This document shows, piece by piece, positions 56,601 to 64,000 of a stretch of 64,000 nt of DNA. Below the pieces are notes generated by a model. The model was not told the origin of the DNA. It was given only the letters and a program-made list of their open reading frames with translations, and did not search any database. Where the stretch lies: NCBI RefSeq assembly GCF_963678635.1, contig NC_087063.1, positions 78,821,617-78,885,616 of the forward strand. Direction: 5' to 3'. The position numbers were made by a program, and so were the translations under genes. Each line of letters begins with the position of its first letter. Positions within the stretch are counted from its first letter, which is position 1. Source of the stretch: Symsagittifera roscoffensis. Lineage: Eukaryota > Xenacoelomorpha > Acoela > Convolutidae.

Positions 56601-56994
56601 CTAACCGATGTGATTCAGTTTAGCGTTGAAATGAACATTGGTGGTCTCCTCTGGGAAGCTGGATCTAGTTTCTTCGTCGAAATCATGTTCGTTGAAGTTG
56701 TCATCTCCAAAGGCCGAAATATTGTCAAGTGAGATTCCCAGGATGTCAGTCTCGTCCATCATGAACTCTTCGGGGATCAAATCATCAAAGGAATCCGAAA
56801 CTGATGGTGGTAGGTTGCTATCACTGTTTGTCTTCAAGAACTCATGGTTATGTATTTGTTCAAATTCTTCCTTCAAACTAAAAATCTCTGCCGAACTTTC
56901 GGTTTCAAATTTCCTAGGCATTATGGGGTTTTCAATCGGATTGATCAAAGCTTCGTCTTTTATATCTGGCGTCGAGCAGATCAACTGATTCAAA
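56601..56994 (-). CDS. Unrecognised 492-residue protein, exon 3
   Basis: It enters after a TGTTTTACAG acceptor in phase 2 and runs 131 codons to a stop at 56601. It is strongly acidic: LNQLICSTPDIKDEAL, a Glu-rich possible helix (EIFSLKEEFEQIHNH), then SDSFDDLIPEEFMMDETD and FGDDNFNEHDFDEETR, ending KLNHIG. A basic N-terminus and acidic C-terminus would suit a chromatin or transcription protein, which is an inference. Confidence 0.75.
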
Positions 56995-57062
56995 CTGTAA
57001 AACAGGCAAAATTTAAAACAAGTTCAGCTAGATTTCCCAGAAAAAAAAACAAGAGCACTAAC

Positions 57063-57135
57063 TCAGTGAATTGTTCGTTCAAGCAGTCGTTGAAACTGTG
57101 GATTTCTTCTTTCACTTTTCTGGCTTGGTCTAAAG
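57063..57135 (-). CDS. Unrecognised 492-residue protein, exon 2
   Basis: 73 bases between acceptor TTTTTTTTTAG and donor GTTAGT, reading LDQARKVKEEIHSFNDCLNE then QFT. With exon 1 it enters in phase 1 (Ala codon) and leaves in phase 2 (Asp codon), matching both neighbours. Heptad-like spacing suggests it continues a coiled coil from exon 1. Confidence 0.75.
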
Positions 57136-58930
57136 CTAAAAAAAAAAGTTGCATTACAGCTCCATAATTGACAAATATGTATCAAGAACAGACATTATCA
57201 AAAACAGATATGTGATGTGCAAGTAGCATTAAATTGTACCGAAAACAGTTCTTAGGAAATTTCTGAACTAAAATGAGTATTTGGAACTTCAAGAACTAAC
57301 TCAAAATTGCCACCTATTGTAACATATCACCGCAATTGAAAACAGGCCGAAACCTATAGCCGAAAAAAGGAAAAAGAAAAAAAAAACTGTTGTCATGGAA
57401 AACTTAAATTCCTATTCAGATTTGTAGCACTTTGTGCAATCCAGAGGTCATTAATAGATGAAATAAGTCATAAATAGGTGATTAAGCCGATAATAAATCA
57501 TTTGGGCAGACTAAAGTTTTTAAGCGAAAAAAAAGAAAATATACGATGCCAAGGCTAGTCAAATTACAAAGAGCAGAAAAACAACAAAAGATTACAAGCA
57601 ACTACAAAGTAACGTGCGTGCAGCAAAACAAAAACAAATCTACGATGTGGCAATTAAGCAGACACAACATAAGCATACAAATAAGAAGCCGACAATTTCT
57701 TTCTGAAACAGAATACTACCCGTTTAAAAAGAAACGGGTCCTGTCAGATTCGATCCCAGGACCTTTGCCGTCACAGGCGTATTCGTTAACTCTTTTAGGG
57801 GAAAATTCTTTACGGGAAAAAGTCTAGTACCCGATTGCAATACCCTTGCTTATTGCAAGGGTAAAAATCACGATTTTTTCTCTAGGTGGTATTTAGGGAG
57901 CTAAAGATTTAATAAGTACGATAGATTATTACAATTTCCTTAAGGGATGTTCGATCACCACTAGCCCTCACTCGACGCAGGTAAAAAAATGAATACAATT
58001 CATCAACAGAAACGCGAAGCTGGGCTTCGCAAACACTTGCAGCCTGCACAACTTTTTTCGACCATCGAAAGGCACAAAATGCGACCATTAAACAGTTATA
58101 TATTAGAGGCCGAAACGTATCAAACGAAGAAAAAAAGAAAACAAAAAGCCGAAAAAAATTTTGCATGGAAAACTTGTAATATAATTTCTATTAAGATTTT
58201 AAGCATTTTGCATGATCCAGAGGTGAGCCTACAAATTATGTTTCCTATGAAACTACTCGAAATTAGGCCACTAAGCCGATATAAAATAGACCGAAGAGTA
58301 TTAAGCCGAACAAAGGACACAAAAAAAATTTGAAAAGGACGGATATTTAAAATGACAATTTCAATCATGCTTAATATAGGAGTAGGATTTGCAAAGATGA
58401 CGAAGAGGTGAAGGAGTCAAGAAGTGAGCCCTGTGGACAACGTTTTATTAGGAGAAAAAGTCGAGTACCCAGTTGCAATACTTGCTAATCGCAAGGGTAA
58501 AAACCGATAAAAATGAAGAAAAACTTACACGAAATCAGACTTGGTAAATTTACAAATTACTGAAACTTCAAATATCGTAGAAAACTGTTTAAATTGATTT
58601 AAAAACTATTCTTTAGGAAGTACGCTAATTAAAACCGTACCAGAAGATAAAAAACGTTTAAAAAACGGAAAATGAACCGACGAAAATAACTAACCCGAAA
58701 AAAAAAATCGAGAAAATTTTTTGAAAAAATAATTACTAACTGAAACGGTCTTAACTACTACTTAATTGATGGTAGTTTTATTTGAATTTGCAAAACGTTG
58801 AGTAAGAAGTTACCATTCTGTGAACAAAATTTTTTACGGGCAAAAAAAGTCTTGTAACCGATTGCAATACATTTGCGTATCGCAAGGGTTAAAACGTAGG
58901 ACAATGAAATAACTTGAATCTTCGTCGTAC
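57136..58930 (-). repeat. Intron 1 of the 492-residue gene, filled with SINE-like copies
   Basis: The intron is 1795 bases. It contains the tRNA-like head near 57735-57795 (inverted GGGATCGAATC B box), body words near 57650 and 58270, the module GCGAAGCTGGGCTTCGC near 58013, and the hairpin word CCCTTGC...GCAAGGG at 57841, with variants near 58470 and 58865. The frames at 57546-57827 and 57989-58333 are repeat-derived. Confidence 0.6.
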
Positions 58931-59942
58931 CTTTTTTCAAGTTTGTTAGAGGGTGCGGCTTTCGCTTTAGTGTAACGACTATCTTTTTCAGCATATTTTG
59001 TCGTTCTATCAGGGCATCTAGGCAGTTTGGTTCTCTCCTGTTAGAATATTCGTCTTTGAATGGAGAACCCGATTTTAGATTCCTCTTTCCCTTTTTCTGT
59101 ATCGGCACTTTTGACTGTTGTAAATTATTAGGCAAATTTGCGGGACTTTTGTTCAGTCTAGGAGACAGTCGTAGCTTTCTGATGGATTTAATGAACCGGG
59201 GTGAATTTCTGTTCAACCGTTTACGCTTGGAGCTAGCTTTAGAAGGAGTCACTATTCCGAAGCTCGAATTAATTAAAGCAACCTCGTGATCAGCTTCACA
59301 TTCTTCGGAGGTACATGATTGAATGGGTTTTGTAGCTTTTAAACCGTTTTTCTGAGCTATACATTGATCTTTGTTCATCACGTTTTTCTCGAAAGTTTTA
59401 TTCTCCATGATCAATGCAGGTGAACAGAATTTGTTGGGATATTTCAAATGGGCTGTTAATTGTACTTGGGCAGGAGGGTTGGGAAGGGACGAATGCTGGA
59501 TAAGATTTAGTTTACTACTGTTATTGGACATTGGGTCTGCTGTTACTTCAACACCGAGGTTAGCACCTTGAGACGAATAGCACCTATTGAGACAAAATTG
59601 ATTAGCAACTGCTGGTTTTGTTGAGGCCGGTTGCAATCGCTGCAGCCGCCGACCCTGAAGACCTCGGTTGCTACTAAATTGGCTACCAGAAGTGGATAAA
59701 GATACTTTTGAGAACGAATTGTGAGAGCCTGAGTTTGGTTTGGTAGCACCACGTATTGCTGTTAATTGCTCGCGCACGGTTATGCGTCCAACAGACGAGT
59801 GGAATAGTGATGGAGTTACTAAACCAGCACTAGAGACATTAGACCCAGCATAGTAACGCCTCCCACTCGTTGCTCCAATACCCGCCGACATAGCACCACC
59901 ACCACAGCTATTGACTTTGCGCTTGATCCGCTTATTAGCCAT
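58931..59942 (-). CDS. Unrecognised 492-residue protein, exon 1
   Basis: 337 codons from ATG (MANKRIKRKVNSCGGGAMSA) to a donor AAAAAAG/GTACGA in phase 1. The protein is basic, Ser/Asn-rich and largely disordered in look, with basic clusters like nuclear localisation signals (KASSKRKRLNRNSPRF, SIRKLRLSPRLNKS, QKKGKRNLKSGSPF) and a C-terminal helical stretch (LDALIERQNMLKKIVVTLKR) that continues into exon 2. An acceptor (TTTGTTTCAG) lies 26 bases before the ATG, suggesting a 5' UTR intron or trans-splicing. Three exons total 1479 bases with all phases matching. Likely nuclear; family not recognised. Confidence 0.75.
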
Positions 59943-59967
59943 AGAAATAGTCACCTTCGAGTAGCAC

Positions 59968-60680
59968 CTGAAACAAACGCTCGATTAGATAAATCAACTT
60001 ATGTGACTTGAAAACCTAAATATATCGAGGGTAGCGAATTGCTTATCAGATTGTTCCGGCCAATATTTATTTCAACAAATAAAATATTAGCATGATGTCA
60101 TCTGATAACTTTCCCTGATTGACTATACTATTTCGAGCTCCATTTACCTCTGTTATAAATCTGCCTCATACAGGACTGATTGTTGAAGATGATATTCATG
60201 CAGTAACCTGGATCTCTAATTAAATTGGGCCCAGCCAGGATGCAATCAAGAATGAAGACAATATATCAAAAGTCCATTTCTAAATATTATTTAAACAATT
60301 ACAAAAAAAAATCCGAAAAATTGGACTTTTCGCCATCCTAACCCCAATCAGTGATGAAAGCTTTCTTTTTCTGTTACTAGGCTGGGGAGGGGGGCTAAAA
60401 TGCATCAGAAAGACTAAATACAATTTCCTCGCATAGAAAATAACGGTTGATACTATTATGATTGTAGAGTACCAAGAATTAAGCTGAGTCGAAACCACTA
60501 TTTGCTTTGCTTATGTTTTGCACTTTTATCCATAATGGCGGTACCCGAATCTAATGATTGCTTTCTCTAGGGGTACAAGACAATACTTAAATTAGAACTA
60601 ACTCAAGAATGTTCTGGGTGAAGCAGTATTTTTTCCTTTTGGATATTCGAGTCGTGTTTTTCCCATATTATGGCCGTCCT
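59968..60680. other. Upstream region of the 492-residue gene, with a direct repeat
   Basis: 60376-60448 (TACTAGGCTGGGGAGGGGGG ... AAAATAACGGT) recurs as a direct repeat at 63928-64000 at the window edge. No coding exon seen. Confidence 0.6.
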
Positions 60681-60689
60681 ACCCTAGTT

Positions 60690-60935
60690 TAACCAGGGTA
60701 TTCACAAGTTTCGCCCCTCTTAACTCTAGTGGCACATTTGCCCCTCACACATTTCGCCCCGAATAATTTCACAAATTTCGTCCTATCACGTTTCGCCCCT
60801 AACTTATTACAGTTAATTAACGCCGCTTTCTTAATGTACATTTTAGGGGCGAAATGTGCCAGTAATTTATGAGGGGCAAAATGTTCAACTAGATTTAAGA
60901 GGGGCGAAATGTCTGTGGGGCGAAACGTGGGACAT
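60690..60935. repeat. Palindromic cluster of TTTCGCCCC/GGGGCGAAA words
   Basis: The left half (60706-60800) has TTTCGCCCC-type words in one sense (CAAGTTTCGCCCCTC, ACATTTCGCCCCG, ACGTTTCGCCCCTAA). The right half (60845-60930) has them in the other (TTAGGGGCGAAATGTG, GAGGGGCGAAATGTC, GGGGCGAAACGTGG). The centre is an AT-rich spacer. It is an imperfect inverted repeat, probably a fold-back element. The frame 60856-61242 starts inside it and is not supported. Confidence 0.7.
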
Positions 60936-61293
60936 TCTTTTAACATTATGGAGCTGTAATTTGCTGGAGGATATAATGGGAATCTCTAATCTAAAGATAT
61001 TAAACATTTTAAGATTTTGGGTTTTAGAATTGCTGAACAAACACGTTACAATAAATGTCACCGAAAAACTGCTACACAACGCATTACCAACCAAGAGGGG
61101 TTCTTTTTACGTCAAACACTGCAGTTGGATGAAAGAAAATCAGGATGAAATTTTTTCTCCTGCCTTCCACGCATCCTGTAAGATAGAGCGAATAAATTTG
61201 CCGGTATTTGTAAGCTCAACATTTTACGCTAAGCTGCCATAGTGACTCTGAAACAAGACCAGGTTCTACAAGATTTTATAATTAAAATACAAA

Positions 61294-61383
61294 AATTGAC
61301 ACGGATTGTCGTACCACTCGACTGTCGCTATTAACAAGAATTGACACGGATTGTCGTACCACTCGACTGACGCTGTTAATGTC
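61294..61383. repeat. 45-bp tandem repeat, two copies
   Basis: AATTGACACGGATTGTCGTA ... CGACTG(T/A)CGCT(A/G)TTAA occurs twice at a period of 45 bases. 60936-61293 and 61384-62330 contain no feature I can support. Confidence 0.75.
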
Positions 61384-62330
61384 ATCAATGTGTTTCTTTA
61401 ATCCCATTGTAAAGATTTATTTAAATTTCATACTGGTACCTATCTTGTTTTCTATTTATTTCACACCAAATTAAATTCCATTATTAGCAAATTTTGTTAG
61501 CATGTGTAATAACCCGTTTGCATGTTTATTTATCGACAACAAAAAAATCACCAACGAGACACGTAACAAAAGAAGAATTTGAAAAATGAATTCGAAATCT
61601 TATAATTCAATAAGCAAAGAAAGAAGAAACATATAGTGACGATTTTGACTTCTAATTTCTGCCATTTGAAAGAAAAAAAATCTAATTTTTTTTTCATGTA
61701 AATCCGGAAAAAGGCTTCTTTTGCCCCCCACGAGAAAAACTAAGTCATGAGTTAAAAACGAAAGACGGAATCTCAGCTACCAATTAATCATGAAGTGCTG
61801 ATTGACACATAGAAAAAATTCAGAAATGCGTTAACAACGAATAAATCGACGAAAGAAACAAAACAAATCCAAATAATCAAAATCATACCCCATTCACGAA
61901 AGAAATTGTCAAATCAGCCAAAAATCTCGCGCCGGCATAATAAATTTGTGCTTCCCATCTACTGGAACATTTTCCACACAACAATACATCCGAAGATGAC
62001 AATCTCAAAGACAAATAGCTGATGACAAAAGATGACCACAACTGCATACACAGACACTTATTGCTCTCCCCGAAGCTGAGCAAATTTTAACCATCTTCAA
62101 AAGCGAATGAGTGGTTCTGCTTCTTAGAACGGTGGTTCCCATGGAATGCTTTCCAAGGTCTCATGGACGCAAGAACAATTACCATGAATTAGCCAAAATC
62201 AAATTGTTTAATTTGCTTTTCATATGCAACGATGTCGAGACAAAACCAATTTTCCACTTAATGGAAGACATCATTCGTAGCCCTATAATCCAACGTAACT
62301 CGAGCCGAGATTTTTCAGCCGAGCCGAGAT

Positions 62331-62391
62331 TTGAAGCAAGACTTGAGCGGTTTGAGGGTTTTTTTAAACGATTGCGCTCAAAATCTTGCTT
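62331..62391. repeat. Hairpin
   Basis: GAAGCAAGACTTGAGC is followed after a loop by GCTCAAAATCTTGCTTC, a 16-base imperfect stem, just left of the inverted-repeat element at 62395. Confidence 0.6.
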
Positions 62392-62394
62392 CAA

Positions 62395-62650
62395 AATGAG
62401 CGGTTTTTGAAGGTGTATCGGCTCTTTTTCCTTTTCCCCCCACCTGCAAATTTTTTTAATTGAAAAAAATGTTCACTTTGTCTGATTGTCATGAAAATTG
62501 GCATGTAGACTAATTAGGCCATGACAAACATATTTGGTCTCCATAATTAACCTTGTAAGACAGCTCGTTAGACTATAAAATTCATATTTGAGTGAGGTGG
62601 GGGGGGGGGGGAAGGATAAAGAGCCGGTGTATCTAAAAAACCGCTCAAAA
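62395..62650. mobile_element. MITE-like inverted-repeat element
   Basis: The left end has GAGCGGTTTTTGAAGGTGTA then CGGCTCTTTTTCC and a C run. The right end has a G run, GGATAAAGAGCCGGTGTAT and CTAAAAAACCGCTC. The GAGCGGTTTTT and GGCTCTTT parts are inverted between the ends. About 255 bases, no coding sequence. Confidence 0.6.
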
Positions 62651-62829
62651 ACCGCGCAGTATTTCAACGGTTTTGAGCAGTTTATCTAAAAAAAATTGAA
62701 CCGTGTCAGTATGTTTATACAAAACGAGCAATTTTAGAAGTTAAAATACAAAGGAAGAACAAGAGACAAAAGCTGACTGACTAGTGTTACAAATCGATAA
62801 TGGATGGTTTTGAAATGTGGGAAGCAGGG

Positions 62830-62945
62830 ATTGCAATATATTGAATGATCAGATATTGAATATTGAGACGATGTCAATATTGAATTTTTAATATTGAGAT
62901 ATTGAAGGCTAGATATTGATATTGATATTGAATTTTTTGTAGATA
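62830..62945. repeat. ATATTG microsatellite-like stretch
   Basis: ATATTGA, GATATTGA and TGATATTGATATTG words repeat irregularly over about 115 bases. The frame on the minus strand at 62734-62970 is a translation of this repeat. Confidence 0.75.
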
Positions 62946-62949
62946 TTGA

Positions 62950-64000
62950 GAAAAACGGATTTTGTATCATTGCTTGAAACGTGACGTTTTAACACATACA
63001 CATAAAACAAATGGTGATAAAAAGCATTAAAATTAAACAAATTAAACAAAAAACAATTACATTGCAAAAAAAACTAAACAAATTTAATTATAATAATGAT
63101 CAAAAAAGGTCAAGAGTTGAAGAAGGATGTCCAATTTATTTTTGTGTATTCAAGAAGAAAATATCAAATCTTACAAACACACATCTGAGTTAACTGGATG
63201 AAAACAAAGTTTCATTTGGTTTAATACCGGGCACAAACAGTTTTGGCGGTTTTTAGTCTTGCCAAAAAAATTGCGTCAAGTACAGGTTTCCAAATGTTAA
63301 ATTTTGTCTAACTTGATTAGTTTGTTATCAACACTTAGGCAAACCCAAATTCTCGTCAAACAATTTTACTTTCTTTCAAATTAAGTATCATATTCTTACC
63401 CAATCAACCCAAAATTACTCGACGGGTGATTTTAATGCACTCTTATATGACAATATTAACATTTTTTTCAGAACCTTAGTCAAATGGTGCTTGTATCAAA
63501 CGGTTTAATCAAGTCGAATAACAAAATGCTAATTTCGCACTCAAGGGCGATTTTTTCGATTTTACACATTTTGACAAACAACATAAGTTTTTTGAGCTTA
63601 GAATATGTTTTCATGAATTTCGACACAGCATGGTTCTATGCAAAGCAATCCAAAATAAATCTCCGATCAATTGCTCTTGCACATTTTTTTCTAAGCCATC
63701 AAACATGTATCAGCGCGGCCCTAGTTACTGGAAGTTAAGTTAAGGGTTTCTACCAAACAACACCAGTTTAATTCGTACAGATCTTAAAAAAACTTACTGA
63801 AGGAAGGAAGTAGTTATGAAAACATTAAGCATAATTTTCGTGACCTTCTGATATTTATTCAAGAGAACAAAAAACGTATCAATCAGACAAAACTTACTAA
63901 TTTGATGTATAAAGAAAATTTTATTTCTACTAGGCTGGGGAGGGGGGCCAAAATGCATCAGAAAGACTAAATACAATTTCCTCGCATAGAAAATAACGGT
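62950..64000. other. AT-rich end of the window
   Basis: No gene supported; frames at 63011-63193 and 63484-63738 lack splice or family support. The last 73 bases (63928-64000) are the second copy of the direct repeat at 60376-60448 and continue past the window. Confidence 0.45.

Noticed and set aside
59056-59289. Plus-strand frame within the 492-residue gene
   Set aside because: Antisense shadow; the minus-strand exon is longer and its splice phases match two further exons.
62734-62970. Ser/Ile-rich minus-strand frame
   Set aside because: Translation of the ATATTG microsatellite.
1-64000. CRISPR array or bacterial operon structure
   Set aside because: Spliced genes, a homeobox and SINEs show the DNA is animal; no regularly spaced repeat-spacer pattern exists.

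Overview
The window is eukaryotic and animal. It is AT-rich (my impression; not computed), crowded with short dispersed repeats, and its genes are split by introns with GT-AG boundaries. The best organism clue is an apparently complete Hox gene on the + strand (39494-44586). Its homeodomain runs straight into KDNNLKSMSQ, a C-terminal signature I associate with chordate Hox5, so I read it as a divergent Hox5. With the fast-evolving protein, the high repeat content and splice acceptors sitting just before start codons (as expected for spliced-leader trans-splicing), a tunicate is my best guess. That is an inference. A fungal-looking GH16 glucanase and a tandem array of AIG1/GIMAP-like GTPase fragments fit an animal but do not pin down the species.

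Layout. 0-8.7 kb: an 88-bp tandem repeat, a small spliced gene start (1582-1757), a degenerate minisatellite with a tRNA-derived repeat, a long field of GTCGAAAC-type words and an orphan terminal exon (8545-8721). 8.9-12.7 kb: a 1.1-kb element with ~300-bp inverted arms, the broken AIG1-like array on the minus strand, and another inverted-repeat element. 12.7-21.5 kb: repeats and a gag-like remnant. 21.5-23.15 kb: a two-exon secreted GH16 enzyme. 24-34 kb: a duplicated terminal exon, repeat copies and possible Hox/PBC sites. 34.2-41.0 kb: a 3.4-kb tandem duplication carrying Hox5 exon 1 and about 1.9 kb upstream. The first copy is broken and the second is intact. 43.6-44.6 kb: two exons that split the homeobox. 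46-53.7 kb: a short ORF, an interleaved inverted repeat, the minisatellite in opposite orientation and many SINE-like copies. 54.9-60 kb: two minus-strand genes of unknown function, 176 aa and 492 aa. 60-64 kb: palindromic and direct repeats.

For the three multi-exon genes (Hox5, GH16 and the 492-aa gene), donor and acceptor phases match at every junction and the joined frames stay open, so these models are well supported although no transcript was available. No common pathway links the genes. The most notable features are the duplicated first exon of a developmental control gene, the Hox3-like residues inside a Hox5-like homeodomain, and the intron in homeodomain codon 53. All similarity statements are by eye; no search was run.
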